A stretch of DNA of 15,120 bases, from NCBI GenBank assembly GCA_029248825.1, contig JAQWIP010000106.1, positions 1-15,120 of the forward strand. The letters run 5' to 3'. The stretch's first letter is position 1, and each line of letters starts with the position of its first letter. Origin of the DNA: Alphaproteobacteria bacterium (lineage in GTDB: Bacteria; Pseudomonadota; Alphaproteobacteria; RS24). Of the stretch, positions 7,402 through 14,266 are shown piece by piece. The notes below the pieces were generated by a model, which worked only from the letters and a program-made list of their open reading frames with translations, had not been told where the DNA came from and ran no database searches. The translations under genes and the position numbers were made by a program.

Positions 7402-7863
7402 CTATTCGGTTAGCTGAAACTCGGCTTGGCCTTCATAGTTCCAAAACTTCACCTGAATTTTATACGCGCCGGGCTTATAGCGGGCGGTATCGAGCGGCAC
7501 TTGGCGAATTTCTTCGACCACATCGCGCTCGGCAATGGCGCCAAGGGTGATGGTTTCCTCGCAGACCTCAGGGCGGCGCACGGCTTGGATAAAGCCGCCA
7601 TCCTCGGTGGTGACGACATAGCGGAATAATTTGCACGGCCCATCGGCGGTCAATGTGGCAACGCTATCGGTATTATTGACCAAGCGTAAGACAATCGGCA
7701 TGGGGGTGATTTTGCTGGCTTGCAAAGCGTGCTGAATAGGCACGCCCACTTGCAGGCCAATCGCGCCTTCGCCAACGCTATTGTCCTCTCGCCAATAAAA
7801 TCCCAGCAGGCCGACGACAAGGATAATGGCAAAAGTAGTGACCATCATATTGGGCATTCTCAT
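7402..7863 (-). CDS. Small membrane-anchored protein with a possible BsuPI-like (proteinase-inhibitor fold) domain
   Basis: This 153-residue protein has a hydrophobic N-terminal segment (about 6-24) that could be a signal anchor or uncleaved signal. There is no lipobox cysteine. The rest is polar and rich in beta strands: MPIVLRLVNNTDSVATLT (55-72), PCKLFRYVVTTEDGG (76-90), a Glu-rich turn, then a final YKPGAYKIQVKFWNYEGQ (129-146). This layout resembles the intracellular proteinase inhibitor (BsuPI) domain, an Ig-like fold with an N-terminal L-x-V-x-N-x-[ST]-D strand and a late P-G-x-Y strand; I infer this by eye. Cys77 and Cys101 could form a disulfide outside the cytoplasm. It starts 3 bases after the TRAP large-subunit stop, with GGAGA inside that gene's end, so it belongs to the same transcript. 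Function is unknown. Confidence 0.75.
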   Translation of the reverse strand: MRMPNMMVTTFAIILVVGLLGFYWREDNSVGEGAIGLQVGVPIQHALQASKITPMPIVLRLVNNTDSVATLTADGPCKLFRYVVTTEDGGFIQAVRRPEVCEETITLGAIAERDVVEEIRQVPLDTARYKPGAYKIQVKFWNYEGQAEFQLTE

Positions 7864-7866
7864 GGG

Positions 7867-9420
7867 TTAATCTCCAAACACGACTTCTGGCAACCAAGTG
7901 GCCAATTGCGGAAACAGCGCGAGCAGCGCCAACATAGATAGTTGAATGGCCACGAAAGGCAAAGCGCCTTTGTAAATCTGGCCGGTGCGAATGCTATCGG
8001 GCGCAACGCCGCGCAAATAGAACAGCGCGAAGCCAAATGGCGGGGTTAAGAAACTGGTCTGTAGGTTAATCGCCATCATCACGCCCAGCCAAACCGGATC
8101 GACGCCCATCGACAAAAGAATAGGGCCGACGATTGGCACGACGACAAAAATAATCTCGATGAAATCTAGGAAGAAGCCGAGCAGGAACATAATCACCATG
8201 ACCACAGCCACCGCCGTCCAGACGCCGCCCGGCAAGTCTTCCAGCAGGGCTTGAATGGCCTCATCGCCGCCAAGGCCGCGAAACACCAGCGAGAACAAGG
8301 CCGCGCCGATGAGAATGATAAACACCATAGAGGTTGTATGCGTGGTGGAGCGCACAACGCTGCCCAGCACATCGCCGCGCCAAGCGGTCGCCAAACTGAC
8401 CAGAACCGCGCCAGCCAGCAGGCCACAAAAGCTCAAGGCCACGCCCATAGCGATATAGTCCAGCGCGCTCAGCGTGTCGCGCGCGAGGCGCAAATCCATA
8501 TAGCTGGTTTGCAAAACCAAAAGCGCCAAAGCCAAGGCGCCCAATCGGATGAGCCTATGCCCGCCGCTTATGCGTTCGCCAGCCAGCAATATTGTGCCAA
8601 TCGCGCCCACGGCAGCGGCTTCGGTAGGCGTGGCAATGCCGCCCAAAATAGACCCCAAGACGCCGATGATGAGGAATATCGGCGGCAGCAGCGCTTTTAG
8701 TAAAGCGCCCCATTCGATGTCGCCCTCTGGCTCGGCGCGCGGGGCTTTATGCGGTTGCAAATAGGCGACGCCGATTTGATAAGCGATATAAAGGCCAACC
8801 AAAACCAGACCGGGAAGCAAAGAGCCGGCAAATAATTCGCCAACCGAAACCGTATCGGGCGAGAAAATGCCTTGCTCGAGTTGCGCCTTTTGATAGGCAT
8901 TGGCAATCACATCGCCCAGCAAAACCAGCACGATGGAGGGCGGGATGATTTGCCCCAAAGTGCCGGCCGCGGCAATCGAGCCTGCCGCCAAAGCGGGGTC
9001 ATAGCCGCGCTTTAACATCGTGGGCAGCGACAGCAAACCCATGGTCACCACAGTGGCGCCAACAATACCCGTCGAGGCGGCCAATAGCGCGCCAACGATG
9101 GAAACCGAAATGCCCAAGCCGCCGCGCAAAGCGCCGAACAAGCGGCTCATGTTTTCCAGCAAATCCTCGGCGATGCGCGCGCGCTCCAACATGGTTCCCA
9201 TGAACACAAATAGCGGCACGGCCATCAGCACTTCATTGGTCATTGTGCCGAAGATGCGTTGGGGCAGGGCGTAGAAGAAACTGACATCGAAAATATCAAA
9301 TGACTGGCCGATGAAACCAAAGGCCAAAGCCACACCCGCCAAAGTAAAGGCGACTGGAAAGCCTGCCATCAATAGGGCGCAAGTGGTGGCGAACATAATC
9401 AGGTCGAGCGCAGGAATCAT
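7867..9420 (-). CDS. TRAP transporter large permease (DctM-like, mannitol/chloroaromatic class)
   Basis: This is the large membrane subunit of a tripartite ATP-independent periplasmic transporter, which drives solute uptake with an ion gradient. The 517-residue, many-segment protein has the DctM hallmarks: FPVAFTLAGVALAFGF (21-36), PLFVFMGTMLERA (69-81), GIVGATVVTMGLLSLPTML (118-136), LGQIIPPSIVLVLLG (155-169), TPTEAAAVGA (264-273) and TSFLTPPFGFALFYLRG (455-471). It is longer than common DctM proteins (about 425-450) because of an extra hydrophobic region at about 282-355, as in the FcbT3-type class. It starts by ATGA overlap with the small-subunit gene and lacks a strong Shine-Dalgarno, so coupled translation is likely. 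Confidence 0.94.
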   Translation of the reverse strand: MIPALDLIMFATTCALLMAGFPVAFTLAGVALAFGFIGQSFDIFDVSFFYALPQRIFGTMTNEVLMAVPLFVFMGTMLERARIAEDLLENMSRLFGALRGGLGISVSIVGALLAASTGIVGATVVTMGLLSLPTMLKRGYDPALAAGSIAAAGTLGQIIPPSIVLVLLGDVIANAYQKAQLEQGIFSPDTVSVGELFAGSLLPGLVLVGLYIAYQIGVAYLQPHKAPRAEPEGDIEWGALLKALLPPIFLIIGVLGSILGGIATPTEAAAVGAIGTILLAGERISGGHRLIRLGALALALLVLQTSYMDLRLARDTLSALDYIAMGVALSFCGLLAGAVLVSLATAWRGDVLGSVVRSTTHTTSMVFIILIGAALFSLVFRGLGGDEAIQALLEDLPGGVWTAVAVVMVIMFLLGFFLDFIEIIFVVVPIVGPILLSMGVDPVWLGVMMAINLQTSFLTPPFGFALFYLRGVAPDSIRTGQIYKGALPFVAIQLSMLALLALFPQLATWLPEVVFGD

Positions 9421-9956
9421 TTGCTGGACTCTTTCGGTTTGGCGAAGGCCAGGGTCGCGTTTTTAATCACGCCCGACACCGCCTGCAAACCGACTTGCAC
9501 GGCAAAGACTAAAATCACCGATTTCAAAAGATAGACGCCTTGAATGCCGCTTGTCTCGCGCGAGCCTTCGCGCACCGACCAAGAAATAGACACATACTTC
9601 AGCGAGACCGTGAACAGCAAAATGCAAAACGGCAGCACTAAAAATAAACAGCCCAGCATATCGACGAGGGCTTTTCGTTTCTGCGCGGCTTGTGCGTAGA
9701 AAATATCGACGCGCACATGCTCGTCTTGCAACAGGGTGTCCGCCGCCGCCATCATGAACAAAACCCCATGCATAAAGAGAATAGATTCTTGCAGCAAAAT
9801 AGAGCCAATGCCAAACACGTAGCGCAATACCACGACGCTGAATTGCACCAGCACCATGGCCAGTGCCAGCCAAGCGGCCGTGCGGCCGATTTTATGGTTG
9901 AGCGCGTCAATCCATGCGCTGAGTTGCGCCAAGGCAGGGGGTAATTTGGCAATCAT
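9417..9956 (-). CDS. TRAP transporter small permease (DctQ-like)
   Basis: This is the small membrane subunit that pairs with the large TRAP permease. The 179-residue protein has four predicted hydrophobic segments at about 27-48, 57-76, 98-117 and 143-163, the usual DctQ layout. Family-type features include VVLRYVFGIG (46-55), the polar turn LLQDEHVRVDIFY (76-88) and a basic C-terminal end (AKPKESSK). It lies between the binding-protein gene (13 bp upstream) and the large permease (4-bp overlap). GAGGG lies about 5 bases before its ATG. The large-subunit type next door puts it in the FcbT2-like group. Substrate choice is set mainly by the binding protein, not by this subunit. Confidence 0.9.
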   Translation of the reverse strand: MIAKLPPALAQLSAWIDALNHKIGRTAAWLALAMVLVQFSVVVLRYVFGIGSILLQESILFMHGVLFMMAAADTLLQDEHVRVDIFYAQAAQKRKALVDMLGCLFLVLPFCILLFTVSLKYVSISWSVREGSRETSGIQGVYLLKSVILVFAVQVGLQAVSGVIKNATLAFAKPKESSK

Positions 9957-9969
9957 GCGAACCCTCGGA

Positions 9970-11052
9970 TTACACGCTGCGGCGCGATTTCGTGTAGGCC
10001 TCTTCGCTCACTTCGCCCCAGCGTAGGGAGTTGTCGAGCGAGGCTTTGAAGCTCTTGTAAACTTTCGCGGTGAAAGCATCTTTGGCGGCTGCATCTTCCA
10101 CCACTTTGGTGGAAGTGGCTTTCAGGGCTTTCATAATTTCAGGCGAGAAGCTGCGCACTTGCACTTTGTGTTTCTTGGTCAATGTGTCCAGCGCGGCGGC
10201 GTTTTTATAATTATATTCGCTCGTGGTGAAATCATTTTCCGTTGCAAAAGCCGAGCGCATAATGGCTTGCTGCGGTTGGGTCAGCGAGTTCCATACCTCG
10301 AGGTTAATGCCGGTCGACAGACCCGCACCTGGCTCATGGAAGCCGGGGCAGTAATAAAACTTAGCCACTTGATGGAAGCCAAAGGCTATATCATTCCACG
10401 GCCCCACCCATTCGCTGGCGTCAATGGCGCCGCTTTTCATCGAGGGAAAAATCTCGCCGCCGGGCAAGGCAACCGCGGCCGCGCCCATCCGGCGCATCAC
10501 TTCGCCGCCCAGACCCGGCATGCGAATTTTCAACCCTTTGAAGTCGTCGAGCGATTTAATTTCTTTGTTAAACCAACCGCCCATTTGCACGCCCGTATTG
10601 GCCGATTGAAAAGCGATGACGTTAAACTTGGCCGATAGCTGCTGCCATAGCTCTTGTCCGCCGCCGAAATTAAGCCAAGCGTTCAGCTCTTGCGCGGTCA
10701 TGCCAAATGGCACGGCGGTGAAAAAATTAAAGGCGGTCGATTTGCCCTGCCAATAATATTCGGCGCCATTATACATGTCGGCCGTGCCGGTAGAAACGGC
10801 GTCGAAACTATCGAAAGCGCCGACCAATTCTCCGGCCGCATAGATTTTAATATCAATCTCGCCATCGGTCATCTCGCGCACGCGTTTGGCAATGTTTTCG
10901 GGCGCGGTGCCAAGGCCAGGGAAATTCTTTGGCCATGTGGTGACCATTTTCAAACGGCGTTTGCCTTTGGCATAGGCGGGCGCGGCGATGCTGGAAGCAG
11001 CGGTGGCGGTTAGCAATCCACTTAATAATTTACGACGACCTAGTTTCGACAT
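9970..11052 (-). CDS. TRAP transporter substrate-binding protein, TakP-like (2-oxoacid or lactate predicted)
   Basis: This is the periplasmic receptor of the TRAP system. The 360-residue protein opens with a Tat-type signal (GRRKLLSG, then a hydrophobic stretch and an APAYA cleavage region near 24-28), so export in folded form is likely. The mature part starts KRRLKMVTTWPKNFPGLGTA. Binding-cleft motifs are GVQMGGWFNKEI with Gln156, GLKIRMPGLGGEVMRRMG with Arg177 (the carboxylate-binding Arg of TRAP receptors), DASEWVGPWND with Glu214 and Trp215, and PGFHEPG with Glu240. From memory, these match the residues of Rhodobacter TakP and Thermus TTHA0766 that hold a 2-oxoacid or lactate together with a cation. 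Lactate, pyruvate or a branched 2-oxoacid is my inference. Its first 23 bases overlap the end of bpt. Confidence 0.93.
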   Translation of the reverse strand: MSKLGRRKLLSGLLTATAASSIAAPAYAKGKRRLKMVTTWPKNFPGLGTAPENIAKRVREMTDGEIDIKIYAAGELVGAFDSFDAVSTGTADMYNGAEYYWQGKSTAFNFFTAVPFGMTAQELNAWLNFGGGQELWQQLSAKFNVIAFQSANTGVQMGGWFNKEIKSLDDFKGLKIRMPGLGGEVMRRMGAAAVALPGGEIFPSMKSGAIDASEWVGPWNDIAFGFHQVAKFYYCPGFHEPGAGLSTGINLEVWNSLTQPQQAIMRSAFATENDFTTSEYNYKNAAALDTLTKKHKVQVRSFSPEIMKALKATSTKVVEDAAAKDAFTAKVYKSFKASLDNSLRWGEVSEEAYTKSRRSV

Positions 11053-11785
11053 CTTGCGTTTCCTCCACCTTATCTGTGTAATCTTTCCACCCAGCCGAGC
11101 CCAAGCTCTGCAAAGGGGCGAAGCGTTTCTTGTAAGACATTTTAGAACAATTTTCTATTAAATAGCCGAGGTAAACATAAGCCAAGCCGCGCGCCTGCGC
11201 CGTGGCGATTTGGTCGAGAATAATAAAACTCCCCAAACTCGGACGCGCCACCTCGGGGTCGAAAAACGAATAGACCAAAGATAGGCCATCGCTCATCGTA
11301 TCGCGCAATAGGCAGGCGATGAGCGTGCCAGCGGCATCGCGATATTCGACGATATGCGTCTGCACACAAGTCTCTTCCACCATGGCCATATAATCCATCG
11401 GTGTCATATCGCTCATGCCGCCATCGGCGTGGCGGTGGTCGAGATAGCGGCGCAAGAGATCATATTGTTCGCGCGTGGCATCGGGCGTCATGTCGCTGGC
11501 GATTAAATCTGCATTGCGATTGCGAGTGCGCCGAAAACTTTTGGAGGCGCGAAACGCAGCCACTTTCACCCGCACCGAACGACACGCCGAACAGCCATCG
11601 CAAGCCGGACGATAGGCAATGCTTTGGCTGCGCCGAAAGCCCGCATGGGTAAGATTATTATTTATCTCATCGGCTTTATCGCCGGCCAGATGCGTGAACA
11701 ATTTGCGTTCCAACTGTCCCTCCAAATAGGGGCAGGGCATGGGTTCGGTGATGAAGAAGGAGGGCAGGTCGCTCGATTGTTTCAT
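11030..11785 (-). CDS. bpt: Aspartate/glutamate leucyltransferase (N-end rule)
   Basis: Bpt attaches leucine from Leu-tRNA to proteins starting with Asp or Glu, making them N-degrons for ClpS and ClpAP in the cytoplasm. The 251-residue product shows the arginyltransferase-family N-domain: CPYLEGQLERKLF (18-30), then AYRPACDGCSACRSVRVKV (57-75) with Cys62, Cys65 and Cys68, and SKSFRRTRNRN. The C-domain holds SLVYSFFDPEVARPSLGSF (169-187), YVYLGYLIENCSKMSYKKRF (203-222) and PLQSL. The ATG at 11785 is chosen over a more upstream GTG-type extension because AGGGG precedes it at a good distance and Bpt proteins begin at this point. It starts 8 bases after the SLC13 stop and overlaps the receptor gene by 23 bases. 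Confidence 0.93.
   Translation of the reverse strand: MKQSSDLPSFFITEPMPCPYLEGQLERKLFTHLAGDKADEINNNLTHAGFRRSQSIAYRPACDGCSACRSVRVKVAAFRASKSFRRTRNRNADLIASDMTPDATREQYDLLRRYLDHRHADGGMSDMTPMDYMAMVEETCVQTHIVEYRDAAGTLIACLLRDTMSDGLSLVYSFFDPEVARPSLGSFIILDQIATAQARGLAYVYLGYLIENCSKMSYKKRFAPLQSLGSAGWKDYTDKVEETQDVETRSS
11061..11066 (-). promoter_or_regulatory. Strong ribosome-binding site of the TRAP receptor gene, inside bpt
   Basis: GGAGGA on the minus strand lies 8 bases before the receptor ATG and fully inside the last codons of bpt. It fixes the start at 11052 and lets the abundant receptor be translated well although its gene overlaps bpt. Confidence 0.7.
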
Positions 11786-11793
11786 CTCATCCC

Positions 11794-13620
11794 CTAAAGC
11801 CCAAAATACCATGGGGCGAACAAAGAGTAGGTTGCCCACAAGAGAACGATAAGCGGAATGCCCGCCCGCATGAAATCAGTGAAACGGAAATTGCCTGGCG
11901 TCATCACCAAGAGATTGGTCTGATAGGCAATCGGCGTGGCGAAGCTGCAATTGGCCGCGAAAATAACCGCTAGAATAAACGCCATTGGGTCGACATTGAG
12001 CGAGCTCGATAGGCTAATCGCTAGCGGCGTGAATAAAACCGCCGTGGCATTATTCGACAAAATATTGGTGATAACCGCGCACAGTAAAAAGAACGCCGAT
12101 AAAATAACCGCCGGAGCCGCGCCTTCGAATAGCGCCAGAAAATTATCCGCGACAAAGCCCGCGCCGCCCGTCACCAACATGGCTTGCGCCATGGCCAGCG
12201 CGGCCGTGACCACCACATAAATGCGCAAATCAAACCCGCGTGTGGCTTGGCGCACGTTCAACACGCCGCTCATCACCATGGCCACAGCTCCCACCAGGGC
12301 GGCTACCACAATCGGCACAATATTGACCACGGCGGCCAAAACCGTGGCGACGAAAATCAACCGCGCCAGACCCGCTTTTTCAAACCGAGGCAATTCGCGC
12401 GCCGACCATTGCAGCAAAAGCGTATCGCGATTATGCCGCAAACCTTCGACGGCGCTTTGCTGGCCAATGACCAATAAAACATCGCCCGCTACCAGCCGCA
12501 CATCGCTCATTTCGTGGCGCAACATGCGCGAGCGGCGTTGCAGGCCAATAATCAGGCAGTCGGTCGTATGGGTGAAACCCGTCTGACCAATAGCGCGGTC
12601 GGCAATGCGCGAGCCGGGGGCAATCACCAATTCGGCCAGCATCAGGTCTTCATCGCCATCTTCGGCGCCCGGCACTTGGCGCAGCAAATGCTGGCGCAAG
12701 GGATGTTCTTTGAGCGCCAAAGCATCGCCAATCTCGCGGCGCGTGGCGGCGATAAATAATTTATCGCCCGCTTTCAGCGTGTGGTCATCGAAGGGCGGCA
12801 ATAGCTTCTGGCTGCCAGTCTCGACGATTTGTAAAGTCATGCCCGAAAGCGCAGGCAAAAACCCTGCCGCCATTTGTGCCCCCACCAAGGGGTCGCCGTG
12901 GCGCAAGCGCAGCTCGATGATGAATTGGCGCCCCGAGTCTGTGTCGGGTTCGGCTTCGCCGTCTTCGCGCACACCCAAAATGCGCGGCATGAGAAATAAA
13001 ACATAAAGACTGCCGACGCCCATCATCACGAGGCCTGGCACGGTTTGGTCGAAGAATTGCAATTGCGCCATGCCGAGGCGCGCCGCCGTATCGGCGACCA
13101 GCAAATTAGTCGAGGAGCCGATGAGCGTGAGCATGCCGCCCAAAATCGTGATGAAGCTGAGGCTCATCATATAGGGCCCCGCCTTGATGTTGGCGCGCGC
13201 CGCCATGGCCACTAAAATGGGAATGGTCATTAAGACGACAGGCGTATTATTGAGAAACGCCGAAGACACCATGGCGCCCAAGAGGACGACCAGAATGGCG
13301 ATATCGGCGCGTCGTGTGGCGCGGCGCGAGGCTTGCTCGATGATTTTTTCCAGCGCGCCAGATTGAAACAACCCCTGCGCCATAACCAAAAGCGCCATGA
13401 TGGTAATCAGCGCCGGATTGCCAAAGCCAGCCAGAATATCGCCGCTATCGAGCAGGCCCACCCCCTCGGCATCGACCAGCGGCAGCAGGCTGAACAAAAG
13501 CAAAAGCACTACAAGGACCAAAAGAGAGGTAATCTCTATGGAAATACGCTCGGTGGCATAGGCCACCATGGCCAGAAAAATGACCCCAAAGCTCGCCCAC
13601 ATATGAAATTGATCTATCAT
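11794..13620 (-). CDS. SLC13-family permease with two TrkA_C domains
   Basis: This 608-residue transporter moves an anion across the inner membrane, probably coupled to Na+ or H+. It has two membrane halves: the first holds the hairpin motif FLNNTPVVLMTIPI (122-135) and GSSTNLLVAD (168-177), the second SNNATAVLFTPLA (522-534) and ATPIAYQTNLLVMTP (561-575). Between them, about 235-395, lie two soluble TrkA_C (RCK_C) domains, each with a final GD-strand (LKAGDKLFIAATR and LVAGDVLLVIGQ). SLC13 proteins with this insert include sulfate and dicarboxylate-type carriers; the substrate cannot be read from sequence. ATG 13620 is preferred over GTG 13629 because the AAGGTG ribosome site includes that GTG. 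It appears to head the minus-strand operon. Confidence 0.92.
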   Translation of the reverse strand: MIDQFHMWASFGVIFLAMVAYATERISIEITSLLVLVVLLLLFSLLPLVDAEGVGLLDSGDILAGFGNPALITIMALLVMAQGLFQSGALEKIIEQASRRATRRADIAILVVLLGAMVSSAFLNNTPVVLMTIPILVAMAARANIKAGPYMMSLSFITILGGMLTLIGSSTNLLVADTAARLGMAQLQFFDQTVPGLVMMGVGSLYVLFLMPRILGVREDGEAEPDTDSGRQFIIELRLRHGDPLVGAQMAAGFLPALSGMTLQIVETGSQKLLPPFDDHTLKAGDKLFIAATRREIGDALALKEHPLRQHLLRQVPGAEDGDEDLMLAELVIAPGSRIADRAIGQTGFTHTTDCLIIGLQRRSRMLRHEMSDVRLVAGDVLLVIGQQSAVEGLRHNRDTLLLQWSARELPRFEKAGLARLIFVATVLAAVVNIVPIVVAALVGAVAMVMSGVLNVRQATRGFDLRIYVVVTAALAMAQAMLVTGGAGFVADNFLALFEGAAPAVILSAFFLLCAVITNILSNNATAVLFTPLAISLSSSLNVDPMAFILAVIFAANCSFATPIAYQTNLLVMTPGNFRFTDFMRAGIPLIVLLWATYSLFAPWYFGL

Positions 13621-13626
13621 CTGGGG

Positions 13627-13632
13627 CACCTT
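13627..13632 (-). promoter_or_regulatory. Ribosome-binding site deciding the SLC13 gene start
   Basis: AAGGTG on the minus strand lies 6 bases before ATG 13620. The only upstream in-frame start candidate, GTG at 13629, is made of bases from this same site, so it is an unlikely start. Confidence 0.55.
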
Positions 13633-13652
13633 ACAGGCTATTCGACTTTTTC

Positions 13653-13673
13653 TCTAGGCTTGCAGGCTCTAGA
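13653..13673. promoter_or_regulatory. Short palindrome, possible operator, in the divergent intergenic region
   Basis: TCTAG at 13653-13657 faces CTAGA at 13669-13673 around 11 bases. It sits upstream of the minus-strand transporter operon and also upstream of the plus-strand flavin reductase gene, where a shared regulator would bind. The hexamer CTCTAG also occurs twice as a direct repeat (13652-13657 and 13667-13672). Short dyads occur by chance, so support is weak. Clear -35/-10 boxes for either direction were not recognised in 13621-13768. Confidence 0.25.
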
Positions 13674-13734
13674 TTTCGCTGAGCCAATCAGGCATAAGCT
13701 TACAGAGGAACAGGGTTTGTTTGTCATCCTGCGG

Positions 13735-13752
13735 GGCTTGCCGGCGCAAGCC
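13735..13752 (+). repeat. Perfect hairpin before the flavin reductase ribosome site
   Basis: GGCTTGC (13735-13741) and GCAAGCC (13746-13752) are exact complements around the four-base loop CGGC. No U-run follows, so it is not a terminator. It ends 7 bases before the GGAG ribosome site of the downstream gene, so in mRNA it would sit in the leader. The flanking text GTCATCCTGCGGGGCTTG (13723-13740) resembles the left arm of dispersed palindromic repeats common in alphaproteobacterial intergenic DNA, so it may be a decayed copy of one. Confidence 0.5.
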
Positions 13753-13759
13753 ATACTTC

Positions 13760-13763
13760 GGAG
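13760..13763 (+). promoter_or_regulatory. Ribosome-binding site choosing a GTG start
   Basis: GGAG at 13760-13763 is 5 bases before GTG 13769 but 17 bases before the first in-frame ATG (13781). This favours the GTG start. Confidence 0.5.
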
Positions 13764-13768
13764 TTTTT

Positions 13769-14266
13769 GTGTCGTCAGAAATGTTACAGCAAAATGCGCT
13801 TCGCAAGGCTTTCGGCAATTTTGGGACGGGCGTTGCGCTCATCGGCGTCCACGATGTGGATGGCCATGCCGTTGGCCTCACCATCAATAGTTTCGCCTCG
13901 GTATCTTTGCAGCCTGCGCTCTTGTCTTGGTGTTTGGCCAAAGACAGCCAATTGTTCGACGCCATCACCCAAGCCGACAGGTTCAGCGTGAATATTCTCG
14001 CCGCCGACCAGACCGATTTATCCAATCGCATGGCCATGCCGGGCGACCATCGCTTTGCGGCGGACGAATGGGCGGCCAGTGCCAGCGGCGGCATTTTCGT
14101 AAACGCCGCTTTAGCAAAATTCGATTGCCGCTTGCACCAAACCGTCGAGGCGGGTGACCATGTGGTTTTTCTGGGCGCCATTGAAGAAGCTTGGGCGTGC
14201 GATCAATCGCGCGCGCCTTTGGTTTATTTTCGCGGCGGCTATCGGCAATTATTGGGAGACGACTAG
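13769..14266 (+). CDS. Flavin reductase-like domain protein (FMN-binding split barrel)
   Basis: The 165-residue product belongs to the family that binds FMN or FAD and often reduces free flavin with NAD(P)H for a partner monooxygenase. Motifs in order: LRKAFGNFGTGVALIGV (11-27), GLTINSFASVSLQPALLSWC (36-55), DRFSVNILAADQTDLSNRMA (70-89), the GDHVVFLGAIEEA strand (128-140) and PLVYFRGGYRQL near the end. GTG 13769 is preferred because of its ribosome site; ATG 13781 would give 161 residues and keep all motifs. An alternative TTG start at 13721 would add a 16-residue Cys/Arg-rich stretch coded by the hairpin region and is rejected. No monooxygenase component is in the window. The stop touches the next start with no gap, so the two genes are co-translated. 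Confidence 0.88.
   Translation: MSSEMLQQNALRKAFGNFGTGVALIGVHDVDGHAVGLTINSFASVSLQPALLSWCLAKDSQLFDAITQADRFSVNILAADQTDLSNRMAMPGDHRFAADEWAASASGGIFVNAALAKFDCRLHQTVEAGDHVVFLGAIEEAWACDQSRAPLVYFRGGYRQLLGDD

Noticed and set aside
7391..7408. TATTCG direct repeat (7391-7396 and 7403-7408) between the convergent stops
   Set aside because: It is a direct, not inverted, repeat; it cannot form a terminator stem, and six bases can repeat by chance.
8640..9020. Possible fusion or frameshift in the TRAP large permease because of its unusual length
   Set aside because: The frame is continuous, and the extra hydrophobic region fits the longer FcbT3-type class of large permeases.
11786..11839. 18-residue N-terminal extension of bpt from 11839
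   Set aside because: It would overlap the SLC13 C-terminus and lacks family similarity; ATG 11785 has a proper ribosome site.
13333..13890. 185-codon plus-strand open frame over the start of the SLC13 gene and the intergenic region
   Set aside because: It is antisense to the conserved SLC13 N-terminus and out of frame with the flavin reductase motifs; its sequence is His/Gln/Arg-rich with no recognisable domain.
13669..14181. 170-codon minus-strand open frame opposite the flavin reductase gene
   Set aside because: The opposite strand carries clear flavin reductase motifs; this frame shows none and looks like a shadow.
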